The notes beneath the pieces are model-generated. The model saw only the letters and a program-made list of their open reading frames with translations, had not been told where the DNA came from and did no database searches. Positions 1-7,948 of a stretch of 64,000 bases of DNA are shown piece by piece. Positions within the stretch are counted from its first letter, which is position 1, and every line of letters starts with the position of its first letter. Source of the stretch: UBA668 sp043721915 (GTDB lineage: Bacteria > Actinomycetota > Acidimicrobiia > Acidimicrobiales > Ilumatobacteraceae); NCBI GenBank assembly GCA_043721915.1, contig JAYSPV010000067.1:1-64000 (forward strand), written 5' to 3'. A program made the translations under genes and the position numbers.

Positions 1-2
1 GC

Positions 3-75
3 GGGGACGTAGCTCAGTTGGCAGAGCGCTACCTTTGCAAGGTAGATGTCAGGGGTTCGATTCCCCTCGTCTCCA
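3..75 (+). tRNA. tRNA-Ala (anticodon TGC)
   Basis: The cloverleaf folds fully. The acceptor stem is 3-9 with 68-74 (one G-U pair), the D arm starts at 12, the anticodon stem is 29-33 with 41-45, and the loop is TTTGCAA with anticodon TGC at 36-38. The variable loop has 5 nt, and the T arm 51-67 has the TTCGATT loop. The discriminator is A75. The 3' CCA is not encoded. Length is 73 nt, as expected. Confidence 0.97.
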
Positions 76-104
76 CCCGACATAACACCAGCTCAGACCG
101 CATG

Positions 105-128
105 AAGGCCCCGCTCGGCGGGGCCTTT
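105..128 (+). terminator. Intrinsic terminator after tRNA-Ala
   Basis: A perfect 10-bp GC-rich stem, AAGGCCCCGC with GCGGGGCCTT, closes a 3-nt TCG loop and is followed by a short T run. It lies 30 nt after the tRNA and probably ends its transcript. Confidence 0.8.
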
Positions 129-135
129 GTCGTTC

Positions 136-157
136 CCAGGTGCACACCAGGTGCACA
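136..157. repeat. Tandem 11-bp repeat CCAGGTGCACA x2
   Basis: Two exact, adjacent copies of CCAGGTGCACA (136-146 and 147-157) each contain the palindrome GTGCAC and are spaced exactly 11 bp, so both face the same side of the helix. They lie between the tRNA terminator and the small gene pair at 285-844. An operator for that pair is possible; otherwise 129-284 shows no gene. Confidence 0.6.
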
Positions 158-284
158 GTACGATACGGCATCGAGCGGTTCTGGCCATCACACGCCAACA
201 CCAAGCAGCACAGAACGGATTACGCCAGCATCGACTGCGAGTGATCCTGACCGCACCTTGCAGCAGCGCGCTACGCTCGCCATC

Positions 285-470
285 ATGAGTTCGAACCGTC
301 GTCTCGTCACCGCCGAGCAGCTCGACGCGATGTCACCGAACGAACGCGCTGCTGTCCTCGCTGACCGCATCGTCATGGATCTCGACGAACTGCCCGAGGG
401 CTTCCGTGAGCGTGTCGTCGCCACCGGCCAACGACTGGCCACCGAAAGGGACCAGGCGGCAACTGGGTGA
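285..470 (+). CDS. Small putative antitoxin-like protein (61 aa)
   Basis: A 61-residue acidic protein with two predicted helices around the stretch VTAEQLDAMSPNERAAVLADR and a C-terminal helix ending in QAATG. Its stop overlaps the GTG start of the next gene (GTGA), so the two are translationally coupled. Small size, tight coupling to a compact second protein and location next to a tRNA gene are typical of type II toxin-antitoxin antitoxins. No DNA-binding motif is clear, so the role is an inference from layout. A longer frame runs upstream to 18 but passes through the tRNA, so ATG 285 is preferred. Confidence 0.5.
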   Translation: MSSNRRLVTAEQLDAMSPNERAAVLADRIVMDLDELPEGFRERVVATGQRLATERDQAATG

Positions 471-844
471 CCGAGCGTCGTCGGGTTCGTGTTGCGCAGG
501 CGTTCTTCGATCGGCTCGACGAACTCCTCGATGATGAGCGCGGTGTCGACGGGACTCCTTCGTCGGCGGACTTCTTGCTCCACGACATGCCAGCCGTCAT
601 CGATCGTCTGGCCGAGTCGTACGAGTCGTCCACCGTCCCGATTGCTGCCGGCTCCGAGATCCGCGTGCTCGTCACGTCCGGACACCTCGTCGAGTTTATG
701 GCGGTCTACGCCGTGCTCGACGCTGATGGAGTGGCGCAGATCATCTACCTGGAGATCGGCGATGCAAGCGTCGCGCGCCCGGGATTTCGGTGCTCATCGG
801 TCAACCAGGCGGCCGCCTTGAGCCGGCCAGTATTTCGTACTTGA
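467..844 (+). CDS. Putative RelE/ParE-like toxin partner (125 aa)
   Basis: A compact protein starting at a GTG that overlaps the stop of the 61-aa gene. It has helices near the N-terminus (RVAQAFFDRLDELL) and a later run of beta-strand-like segments (EIRVLVTSG, LVEFMAVYAVLD, IIYLEIGD). This is the order of helices then sheet seen in RelE/ParE-fold toxins, but no catalytic residues can be assigned by eye. The final 20 or so residues look less conserved and could reflect a shifted 3' end. The stop codon lies inside the palindrome at 831-848. Function as a toxin is inferred from size and pairing only. Confidence 0.45.
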   Translation: MTERRRVRVAQAFFDRLDELLDDERGVDGTPSSADFLLHDMPAVIDRLAESYESSTVPIAAGSEIRVLVTSGHLVEFMAVYAVLDADGVAQIIYLEIGDASVARPGFRCSSVNQAAALSRPVFRT

Positions 845-848
845 AATA
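831..848. promoter_or_regulatory. Palindromic operator candidate upstream of the aromatic catabolism operon
   Basis: A perfect inverted repeat, TATTTC-N6-GAAATA, is AT-rich in otherwise GC-rich DNA and lies 52 bp before the ATG of the monooxygenase gene. MarR-family regulators bind palindromes of this size, and a marR gene is encoded within the operon (3926-4387). Binding by that protein is an inference. Confidence 0.6.
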
Positions 849-900
849 ATTCCTGGACGGCGCGACACTTCGTGCACCACGACGCCGTGAGGGGGCTGGG

Positions 901-3186
901 ATGAAGGTGCTGTGTCTTGGGGGAGGCCCGGCTGGGCTGTACTTCGCGATCTCGATGAAGCTGCGCGACCCCAGCCATGAGGTGACGGTGATGGAGCGCA
1001 ACAAGGCCGACGACACGTTCGGCTGGGGCGTGGTGCTCAGCGCCGATGCGCTCGGGCGGATGGAGCACAACGACCCGAAGAGCACGGCAGCCATCCGCGA
1101 GAACTTCGCCTACTGGGACGACATCGCCGTCATCCACCAGGGCGTGCGCACCGTCAGCGGAGGCCACGGGTTCGCTGGCATCGGCCGGATGAAGATGCTG
1201 CTGCTGCTCCAGGAGCGGGCCCGTGAACTGGGCGTGGATCTGCAGTTCCAGGCAGAGTTCCGCTCCGCCGCGGACTACCAGGGCGACTACGACCTCATCG
1301 TGGCGACCGACGGCATCAACTCGCTGGTGCGCAAGGAGTTCGAGAGCACGTTCCGGCCCGATGTCGATCTTCGCCTGTGCAAGTTCATCTGGCTGGGCAC
1401 GCATCAGAAGTTCGACGACGCCTTCACGTTCATCTTCGAACACACCGAGCACGGCTGGATGTGGATGCACGCCTACCAGTTCGACGCGGACACCGCCACG
1501 GCGATCGTCGAATGCACCCAGGAGACGTGGGACGCGTGGGGGTTCGAGCAGATGAGCAAGGAAGAGACGGTCACCACCTGCGAGCGCGTCTTCGCCAACC
1601 ACCTCGACGGGCACGCGCTGATGTCCAACGCGCACCACCTCCGTGGTTCTGCCGTGTGGATGAACTTCCCGCGCGTGATCTGTGAACGCTGGTTCCACGA
1701 GAACGTGGTGCTGATGGGCGACGCCGCTGCCACGGGGCACTTCTCCATCGGTTCGGGTTCGCGGCTTGCGTTCGACAGCGCCATCGCGCTCGCCGAGTAC
1801 CTGCACACCGAGCCGACGATGGGGGCCGCCTTCGAGCGGTACCAGGAGGAACGGCGCGTGGAAGTGCTGCGCCTCCAGTCCGCGGCGCGCAACAGCCTGG
1901 AGTGGTTCGAGCAGTGCGAGCGCTACCTCGACCTGCACCCGACCCAGTTCAACTACTCGCTGCTCACCCGCAGCCAACGCATCAGCCACGAGAACCTGCG
2001 CCTGCGCGACCCCCAGTGGTTGCGGCAGGCGGAGGACTGGTTCCAGCAGCAGGCGGGTGGGCAGCCTGGCAGGGCGCCGATGTTCGCCCCCTTCGCCTTG
2101 CGCGACATGCAACTGGTGAACCGGGTGGTCGTGTCGCCGATGGCCCAGTACCGCGCGGTCGACGGCTGCCCGACCGACTGGCACTTCGTGCACTACGCCG
2201 AACGGGCCAAGGGCGGCGCCGGGCTCGTCTACACCGAGATGACGTGCGTGTCCGCCGAGGGCCGCATCACGCCCGGTTGCACCGGCCTGTACGCGCCGGA
2301 ACACGAGGCGGCGTGGGCGCGGCTCGTCGGGTTCGTGCACGCGGAGACCGCGGCGAAGCTCTGCTGCCAGATCGGCCACAGCGGCCGCAAGGGCAGCACC
2401 CAGTTGGGTTGGGAGGACGCGGATGCACCGCTGGCCGAGGGCAACTGGCCGGTGATGTCCGCCTCGGCCGTTCCGTGGGCGCCGGGCAACCAGGTGCCGC
2501 GAGAGATGAGCCGTGCCGACATGGACGATGTCACGGCGCAGTTCGTCGCCGCGGCGGAGATGGCCGAGCGTGCGGGGTTCGACATGATCGAGCTGCACGC
2601 GGCGCACGGGTACCTGTTGTCCAGCTTCATCTCGCCAGTCTCGAACCTGCGCACCGACGACTACGGCGGCTCGCTCGACAACCGGATGCGCTACCCACTG
2701 GAGGTGTTCGCGGCGATGCGCGCGGTATGGCCCGCGCACAAGCCGATGAGCGTGCGCATCTCGGCCAACGACTGGATCGGCGCGAACGGCATCACCGCGG
2801 ACGACGCGGTCGAGATCGCTCGTCGCTTCCACGCAGCGGGCGCCGACATCATCGACGTCTCCGCAGGCCAGACCAGCATCGACGCCGCGCCGATCTACGG
2901 CCGCATGTTCCAGACCCCGTTCAGCGATCGCATCCGTAACGAAGCCGGCATCGCAACGATGGCGGTGGGCAACATCACCGACCACGACATGGTCAACGGC
3001 ATCCTGATGGCCGGCCGCGCCGACCTCGTGTGCCTCGCGCGGCCACACCTGGCCGACCCGTACTTCACGCTCCACGCGGCCGCGGCGCTCGGCGACCGCG
3101 GCACCGAGTGGCCGCTGCCCTACCTCAACGGTCGCGATCAGGCGTTCCGGCTCGCCGAGCGGTCGCAGGAGACGATCCGCGCATGA
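901..3186 (+). CDS. 2-aminobenzoyl-CoA monooxygenase/reductase-like flavoprotein (salicylyl-CoA 5-hydroxylase/oxidoreductase type)
   Basis: A 761-aa two-domain flavoprotein. Residues 1 to about 390 are an FAD-dependent aromatic hydroxylase of the salicylate hydroxylase type, with the N-terminal GGGPAG dinucleotide motif and the second FAD motif LMGDAAATGHFSIGSG. From about residue 393 (MFAPFALRDMQLVNR) the chain is an old yellow enzyme (FMN TIM barrel) with IELHAAHGYLL, SNLRTDDYGGS and the late RADLVCLARPHL phosphate-binding region. This exact fusion is known from Azoarcus evansii 2-aminobenzoyl-CoA monooxygenase/reductase, which hydroxylates and then reduces the ring of an aromatic CoA thioester. 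First gene of a six-gene operon; its stop overlaps the next start. Salicylyl-CoA is the main alternative substrate. Confidence 0.88.
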   Translation: MKVLCLGGGPAGLYFAISMKLRDPSHEVTVMERNKADDTFGWGVVLSADALGRMEHNDPKSTAAIRENFAYWDDIAVIHQGVRTVSGGHGFAGIGRMKMLLLLQERARELGVDLQFQAEFRSAADYQGDYDLIVATDGINSLVRKEFESTFRPDVDLRLCKFIWLGTHQKFDDAFTFIFEHTEHGWMWMHAYQFDADTATAIVECTQETWDAWGFEQMSKEETVTTCERVFANHLDGHALMSNAHHLRGSAVWMNFPRVICERWFHENVVLMGDAAATGHFSIGSGSRLAFDSAIALAEYLHTEPTMGAAFERYQEERRVEVLRLQSAARNSLEWFEQCERYLDLHPTQFNYSLLTRSQRISHENLRLRDPQWLRQAEDWFQQQAGGQPGRAPMFAPFALRDMQLVNRVVVSPMAQYRAVDGCPTDWHFVHYAERAKGGAGLVYTEMTCVSAEGRITPGCTGLYAPEHEAAWARLVGFVHAETAAKLCCQIGHSGRKGSTQLGWEDADAPLAEGNWPVMSASAVPWAPGNQVPREMSRADMDDVTAQFVAAAEMAERAGFDMIELHAAHGYLLSSFISPVSNLRTDDYGGSLDNRMRYPLEVFAAMRAVWPAHKPMSVRISANDWIGANGITADDAVEIARRFHAAGADIIDVSAGQTSIDAAPIYGRMFQTPFSDRIRNEAGIATMAVGNITDHDMVNGILMAGRADLVCLARPHLADPYFTLHAAAALGDRGTEWPLPYLNGRDQAFRLAERSQETIRA

Positions 3187-3929
3187 GCCTCGATGGTCGC
3201 CGAGTACTGATCACCGGTGGGGGCACCGGGGTAGGCGCGCACATGGCGGCGACGTTCGCCGCGCACGGCGCGCAGGTCGTGGTGGCCGGCCGCCGGCCCG
3301 AGCCACTGCACGAGCTGGCGGCGCGCGTCGCCGGCGTCTCGGTGGTGTGCGCCGACGTCACCGACGAGGCGTCGGTGCGGGCGATGTTCGCCGCGGCCGG
3401 CCCGGTCGACATCGTCATCGCCAATGCCGGCGCATCCGACAGCGCCCCGCTGCATCGCACCTCGCTCGACATGTGGCAGCAGCTGATCGACGTCAACCTC
3501 ACTGGCACGTTCCTCACCCTGCGCGAGGGGTGGGCGCAACTGCGCGGTCGCGAGTGGGGCCGGCTGCTGGCGGTGTCGTCCACCGCGGGCTTGCGTGGCT
3601 ATCGCTACGTCAGCGCGTACACGGCTGCGAAACATGGTGTCGTCGGCCTGGTGCGCGCAGTCGCCCAGGAGATCGCCGGCACCGGGGTGACGGCCAACGC
3701 GCTGTGCCCAGGCTTCCTGGCCACCGAGATGACCGAACGCACACTGGCGAACATCATGGCCACCACCGGCCGCAGCCGCGAGGAAGCGTTGGCACCGCTC
3801 ACCGCCGACAGCCCGCTCGGCAGGCTGATCGAACCCGCGGAGGTGTCGGCCGCCGCACTCTGGCTGTGCCAACCCGGCAGCGATGCCGTGAACGGTCAGG
3901 CGATCGCGATCGACGGTGGCGCCACATGA
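3183..3929 (+). CDS. SDR-family 3-hydroxyacyl-CoA/alcohol dehydrogenase
   Basis: A 248-aa classical short-chain dehydrogenase. It has the cofactor motif GGGTGVGA near residue 13, the NAG motif (VIANAG), the catalytic serine in SSTAG and the YTAAK active site; the C-terminal DGGAT is typical. The ATG overlaps the TGA of the monooxygenase (ATGA), which fixes the start over a longer in-frame extension. In this operon it would oxidise or reduce an alicyclic CoA intermediate formed after ring reduction; the exact substrate is inferred. Expression should be coupled to its neighbours, as both ends overlap other genes. Confidence 0.87.
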   Translation: MSLDGRRVLITGGGTGVGAHMAATFAAHGAQVVVAGRRPEPLHELAARVAGVSVVCADVTDEASVRAMFAAAGPVDIVIANAGASDSAPLHRTSLDMWQQLIDVNLTGTFLTLREGWAQLRGREWGRLLAVSSTAGLRGYRYVSAYTAAKHGVVGLVRAVAQEIAGTGVTANALCPGFLATEMTERTLANIMATTGRSREEALAPLTADSPLGRLIEPAEVSAAALWLCQPGSDAVNGQAIAIDGGAT

Positions 3930-4387
3930 GCGAGCCGTTGTCGAAGCACCGTTTGAAGACATGGATCCGCCTGCTGCGCGCCACCCGCGCCATGGAGGCC
4001 GAATTGCGCGAGTTCCTGCGCGTCGAACACGCCGGCACCCTGCCCCGATTCGATGTGCTCGCCGCGCTGTTCCGCGCCGACGGTCCGTTGACGATGGGAG
4101 AGCTGTCGCAGCAACTGCTCGTCTCCAACGGCAACGCGACTGCGGTCGTCGACCGGCTCGAGCGCGACGGCCTGGTGCGCCGGACGCCGTCGCCCGCCGA
4201 CCGGAGGGTGATCCTCGCCCAGCTCACCGACGAGGGCCGCCGCCAGTTCGAGGCACAGGCGGCACCTCACGAGGCACGTGTCGATGCCCTCTTCGCCGGC
4301 CTCTCCGCCGCCGACCTCGACCTTCTCGACGATCTGCTCCATCGGCTGGAGGGTCGTCGCCTACCCGAATTGAAAGGCTCCCGATGA
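3926..4387 (+). CDS. MarR-family transcriptional regulator
   Basis: A 153-aa winged-helix protein. The recognition region is TMGELSQQLLVSNGNATAVVDRLERDGLVRR, and the wing carries the family's PADRR with VILAQLTDEGR, flanked by dimerisation helices. Unusually, the gene sits inside the operon it presumably controls, overlapping both neighbours by 4 bp, so regulator and enzymes are made from one message. MarR proteins in aromatic catabolism usually repress until an aromatic acid or its CoA thioester binds. The likely target is the palindrome at 831-848. Confidence 0.9.
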   Translation: MSEPLSKHRLKTWIRLLRATRAMEAELREFLRVEHAGTLPRFDVLAALFRADGPLTMGELSQQLLVSNGNATAVVDRLERDGLVRRTPSPADRRVILAQLTDEGRRQFEAQAAPHEARVDALFAGLSAADLDLLDDLLHRLEGRRLPELKGSR

Positions 4388-5202
4388 ACCCCACCTCACT
4401 GGCCGGCTTGCAGCCACAGCACTTCCTGTGGAGCGTCGCCGACGGCGTTGCCACCATCCGTCTGAACCGCCCGGAGCGCAAGAACCCGCTCACCTTCGAG
4501 AGCTACGCGGAGCTCGGCCAGACATTCCGCGCGCTCGCCCACGCGGACGACGTGCACGTCGTGGTGCTCGGTTCCAACGGCGGCAACTTCTGCTCGGGTG
4601 GCGACGTGCACGAGATCATCGGGCCGCTGGTGGCGATGGACATGAAGCAACTGCTGGCGTTCACGCGCATGACCGGCGAGCTGGTGAAGGCGATGGTCGG
4701 GTGCGGTATGCCGATCATCGCTGCCGTCGACGGCGTGTGCGTGGGCGCCGGGGCGATCATGGCGATGGCCGCAGATCTCCGCCTGGCCACACCCGAGGCG
4801 AGCACCGCCTTCCTGTTCACCAGAGTGGGTCTCGCCGGGTGCGACATGGGCGCCTGCGCGGTCCTGCCGCGCATCATCGGCCAGGGCCGCGCGGCGGAAC
4901 TGCTGTACACCGGCCGCTCGTTCACCGGGGACGAGGGTGAGCGGTGGGGCTTCTACAACTCGCTGCACGCAGCCGACGCGCTCGACGATGCCGCGCACAC
5001 CCTCGCCCGGCGCCTGGCCGACGGCCCGACCTTCGCCCACGGCATCACCAAGACGCAGCTCAACCACGAGTGGAACATGGGCATCGAGCAGGCCATCGAA
5101 GCCGAGGCCCAGGCACAGGCGATCTGCATGCAGACCCGCGACTTCGAGCGCGCCTATCACGCGTTCGTCGCCAAGCAGCGCCCGGTCTTCGAGGGCGACT
5201 GA
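4384..5202 (+). CDS. Enoyl-CoA hydratase/isomerase family protein
   Basis: A 272-aa crotonase-fold protein. It has the oxyanion-hole segments NFCSGGDVHEI and GVCVGAGAIMAMAADLRLA, and a later FTRVGLAGCDMGACAVLPRIIG segment. It overlaps the marR gene by 4 bp and is 52 bp before the RidA gene. In the 2-aminobenzoyl-CoA route crotonase-type enzymes act on the alicyclic CoA thioester after ring reduction, as hydratase or ring-opening hydrolase; which one cannot be told from sequence here. The start is fixed by the ATGA overlap. Confidence 0.87.
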   Translation: MNPTSLAGLQPQHFLWSVADGVATIRLNRPERKNPLTFESYAELGQTFRALAHADDVHVVVLGSNGGNFCSGGDVHEIIGPLVAMDMKQLLAFTRMTGELVKAMVGCGMPIIAAVDGVCVGAGAIMAMAADLRLATPEASTAFLFTRVGLAGCDMGACAVLPRIIGQGRAAELLYTGRSFTGDEGERWGFYNSLHAADALDDAAHTLARRLADGPTFAHGITKTQLNHEWNMGIEQAIEAEAQAQAICMQTRDFERAYHAFVAKQRPVFEGD

Positions 5203-5254
5203 TGGCCGACCGCGCTCACCGAAGCCGCCGAGCAGACGCAGTGAAAGGGAACCA

Positions 5255-5659
5255 ATGAGCGAGTCACCACACCACTTCCTCGACCCGCCGGGGTGGAAGC
5301 CCGCCAAGGGCTACGCCAACGGGGTGGTCGCCGAGGGCCGCACCGTCTACCTCGGCGGCACGATCGGCTGGAACGGCCAGCAGGAGTTCGAGACCGACGA
5401 GTTCGTCGGCCAGTTCCGCCAATGCCTCCGCAACATCGTCGACGTGCTCGCGGAAGCAGGCGGCGAGCCCCACCATCTCGTCCGCTTGACGTGGTACGTG
5501 ACCAGCCGCGACGAGTACCTGGCCAACCTGGCGGACATCGGCCGCACGTACCGAGAGGTGATCGGGCGACACTTCCCTGCGATGGCGGTCGTCCAGGTGG
5601 TGGCGCTGATGGAGGCTCGCGCCAAGGTGGAGATCGAGGCCACGGCGGTGGTGCCGTGA
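5255..5659 (+). CDS. RidA/YjgF-family protein
   Basis: A 134-aa RidA-fold protein with the family C-terminus KVEIEATAV. A good ribosome site (AAAGGGA) lies 5 nt before the ATG. RidA proteins hydrolyse enamines and imines. The expected product of the monooxygenase/reductase is an amino-oxocyclohexene-carboxyl-CoA, itself an enamine, so deamination is a sensible job; 2-aminomuconate deaminase is another RidA relative in aromatic pathways. However, aligned by eye with E. coli RidA (FPARSCVEVAR), the catalytic Arg105 position is alanine (FPAMAVVQVVA). The protein may therefore belong to the arginine-less Rid groups or use another residue. The stop overlaps the ligase start. Confidence 0.88.
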   Translation: MSESPHHFLDPPGWKPAKGYANGVVAEGRTVYLGGTIGWNGQQEFETDEFVGQFRQCLRNIVDVLAEAGGEPHHLVRLTWYVTSRDEYLANLADIGRTYREVIGRHFPAMAVVQVVALMEARAKVEIEATAVVP

Positions 5660-7311
5660 CCGTCGAACTCGGCCCGAGCGGGCATGTCGACACGTTCTCT
5701 CGCGACAACCTTCCGCCGTTCGACCAGTGGCCGGAACTACTGCTCGACGGCTTCGACTACCCCGAACTGCTGAACGCCGCGGTCGAGTTGACCGACCGCA
5801 TGGTCGAGCAAGGATTCGGCGACAACACCGCGCTGATCGGGAACGGCCGTCGGCGCACGTACAAGGAGCTGACCGACTGGACCAACCGCCTCGCGCACGT
5901 GCTGGTCGACGACTACGGGGTCCAGCCGGGGAACCGGGTGCTGATCCGTTCCGCGAACAACCCTGCGATGGTTGCCTGCTGGCTGGCGGCGACGAAGGCC
6001 GGCGCCGTCGTGGTGAACACCATGCCGATGCTGAGGGCAGTGGAGCTGACCCAGATCGTCGACATCGCCGAAGTCTCGCTGGCGCTGTGCGACACCCGGA
6101 TGCTCGACGAGCTGGAGGCATGTGCCGCCGGCAGCAGTTTCCTGCACAGGGTGGTGGGCTTCGACGGCACCGCCAACCACGACGCGGAACTCGACCGCGC
6201 CGCACTGAACAAGCCGGTCCGCTACGACGCAGTTCGCACCGGCCGCGACGACGTGGCGTTGCTCGGGTTCACCAGCGGCACCACCGGCCGGCCGAAGGCG
6301 ACGATGCACTTCCATCGCGACCTGTTGATCATCGCCGATAGCTATGCGCGTGAAGTGCTTGCCGTGACCCCCGACGACGTGTTCGTCGGCTCGCCGCCGC
6401 TCGCGTTCACCTTCGGCCTCGGTGGTCTGGCGGTGTTCCCTCTGCGCTTCGGTGCTGCGGCCACCCTGCTGGAAAACGCCTCGCCGCCGAACCTGGTCGA
6501 GATCATCCAGCAGTACCGCGCCACTGTCTGCTTCACCGCACCCACCGCCTACCGGGCGATGCTGGCCGCGATGGAGGAAGGGGCCGACCTGTCCTCGCTG
6601 CGCGCCGCGGTCTCGGCGGGCGAAACGCTGCCGGCGCCGGTGTACGACGCGTGGATGGCAGCGACGGGCAAGCCGATGCTCGACGGGATCGGCGCCACCG
6701 AGATGCTGCACATCTTCATCTCCAACCGCTTCGGCGATTCCCACGCCGGCTGCACCGGCACCCCCGTCGCTGGCTATCGGGCGAAGGTCGTCGACGAGGA
6801 GATGCAGGAGGTGCCGCGAGGGACGGTCGGCCGCTTGGCCGTGCAGGGCCCGACGGGGTGCCGCTACCTCGCCGATGCGCGCCAGGCCAACTACGTGCGC
6901 GACGGATGGAACCTCACCGGCGACTCGTTCGTGCAGGACGAGGCCGGGTACTTCCATTTCGCCGCCCGCAGCGACGACATGATCATCTCCAGTGGCTACA
7001 ACATCGCCGGCCCGGAGGTGGAGGCTGCACTGCTCGCCCACCCCGACGTGGTCGAGTGCGCCGTCATCGGTGTCGCCGACGAAGCCCGCGGGCAGATCGT
7101 GCAGGCCCACGTCGTACTGAGCAACGGCGTCGCCGCAGACGAGGCCACCGTGCTGCGCCTGCAGGACCACGTCAAAGCCGTCATCGCCCCGTTCAAGTAC
7201 CCCCGCTCCGTCGTGTTCGCGACGGCCCTCCCGCGGACCGCGACCGGAAAGATCCAACGCTTCCGCCTGCGCGAGACCGAAGAGGGTGACTCACCACCCG
7301 TCGAGGGTTGA
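5656..7311 (+). CDS. Benzoate/2-aminobenzoate-CoA ligase family protein
   Basis: A 551-aa AMP-forming acyl/aryl-CoA ligase. It has the P-loop-like FTSGTTGRPKATMH, the acceptor-domain motif WNLTGDSF followed by RSDDMIISSGYNI, and the catalytic lysine in RTATGKIQRF. It would activate the aromatic acid with ATP and CoA, the first step of the pathway encoded by this operon. The GTG start overlaps the RidA stop (GTGA), which sets the start over a long upstream extension. The family includes benzoate-, 4-hydroxybenzoate- and 2-aminobenzoate-CoA ligases; the preference for anthranilate is inferred from the monooxygenase partner. Confidence 0.87.
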   Translation: MTVELGPSGHVDTFSRDNLPPFDQWPELLLDGFDYPELLNAAVELTDRMVEQGFGDNTALIGNGRRRTYKELTDWTNRLAHVLVDDYGVQPGNRVLIRSANNPAMVACWLAATKAGAVVVNTMPMLRAVELTQIVDIAEVSLALCDTRMLDELEACAAGSSFLHRVVGFDGTANHDAELDRAALNKPVRYDAVRTGRDDVALLGFTSGTTGRPKATMHFHRDLLIIADSYAREVLAVTPDDVFVGSPPLAFTFGLGGLAVFPLRFGAAATLLENASPPNLVEIIQQYRATVCFTAPTAYRAMLAAMEEGADLSSLRAAVSAGETLPAPVYDAWMAATGKPMLDGIGATEMLHIFISNRFGDSHAGCTGTPVAGYRAKVVDEEMQEVPRGTVGRLAVQGPTGCRYLADARQANYVRDGWNLTGDSFVQDEAGYFHFAARSDDMIISSGYNIAGPEVEAALLAHPDVVECAVIGVADEARGQIVQAHVVLSNGVAADEATVLRLQDHVKAVIAPFKYPRSVVFATALPRTATGKIQRFRLRETEEGDSPPVEG

Positions 7312-7329
7312 GCCCGTCTGCTCCTCCGC

Positions 7330-7454
7330 GCGACCGGCCGCGCCGTCAGGCTGCTTGGAGGTCGAGGACGCGGTCAGCCGCGGCTACCACGGCGTCGTCG
7401 TGGGTGGCCACCAACACTGCGCAACCTTCGGCCGCAGCGCGGCGGAACTCGTCG
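7330..7454. repeat. Duplicated ABC-ATPase 3' end, copy A
   Basis: These 125 bp match 14101-14225 with roughly eight differences. They cover the stop and the last 36 or so codons of an ABC ATPase. The two copies diverge sharply at the sequence ctcgtcg/ttcgtcg, marking an old recombination joint. Confidence 0.85.
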
Positions 7455-7948
7455 ACGACCGCCAGCGCGTGGGTGCCGTCCTGGTAGCTCGTCGGCTCGT
7501 CCACCAGCAGCACGGTCGGCACCTGCACCAACGCACGCGCCACAGCGGCGCGTTGCTGTTGGCCCATCGAGACCTCGTCGATGCAGCGGTCGGCGAAGCC
7601 GCGCAGGGCCAGTCGATCGAGCGGGCCATCGAGGCGAGCGCGATCCAGCGAGCCTGCCGCAGCGTCGGTGATGTTTTCGCGGATCGACAGCTCGATCGCA
7701 AGGCCGAGCACCTGCGGCACCGTCGCCACCTGCGCCCACGGCGTCGTGGCTCGCGGTGCATCGCCGGCCACCATCGACGAACCACCGTCGGCGTTGCACA
7801 GCCCGCCCAGCAGTGCCAGCAGGGTGGACTTGCCGCTGCCCGAACGGCCGCGCACCACCACCAATTCGCCCGCGGCAACCGTGAACGACACTGTCCGCAG
7901 ACCTGCAGAAGGCGACCACATCTTGGTGAGCTCGCGTGCCTCGATCAT
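7346..7948 (-). CDS. ABC transporter ATP-binding protein (orphan)
   Basis: A 200-aa ABC ATPase of the MacB/LolD-like small type. It has Walker A GRSGSGKST, Walker B VLLVDEP and the H-loop VATHDD. The signature is degenerate (VSMGQQQRA instead of LSGGQ) and the D-loop is TSYQD. A ribosome site GGAGGG lies 4 nt before the ATG. Its stop-side 125 bp are duplicated at 14101-14225. The next gene upstream on the same strand is a truncated ATPase and the only permease sequence nearby is a remnant, so this is probably the surviving part of a broken exporter. It may be non-functional despite an open frame. Confidence 0.75.
   Translation of the reverse strand: MIEARELTKMWSPSAGLRTVSFTVAAGELVVVRGRSGSGKSTLLALLGGLCNADGGSSMVAGDAPRATTPWAQVATVPQVLGLAIELSIRENITDAAAGSLDRARLDGPLDRLALRGFADRCIDEVSMGQQQRAAVARALVQVPTVLLVDEPTSYQDGTHALAVVDEFRRAAAEGCAVLVATHDDAVVAAADRVLDLQAA

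Noticed and set aside
18..470. 150-aa frame beginning inside the tRNA gene
   Set aside because: It translates the tRNA and its terminator; only the part from ATG 285 is plausible.
745..3075. 776-aa minus-strand frame opposite the monooxygenase gene
   Set aside because: It is His/Arg/Val-rich antisense sequence of a high-GC gene with clear motifs on the plus strand.
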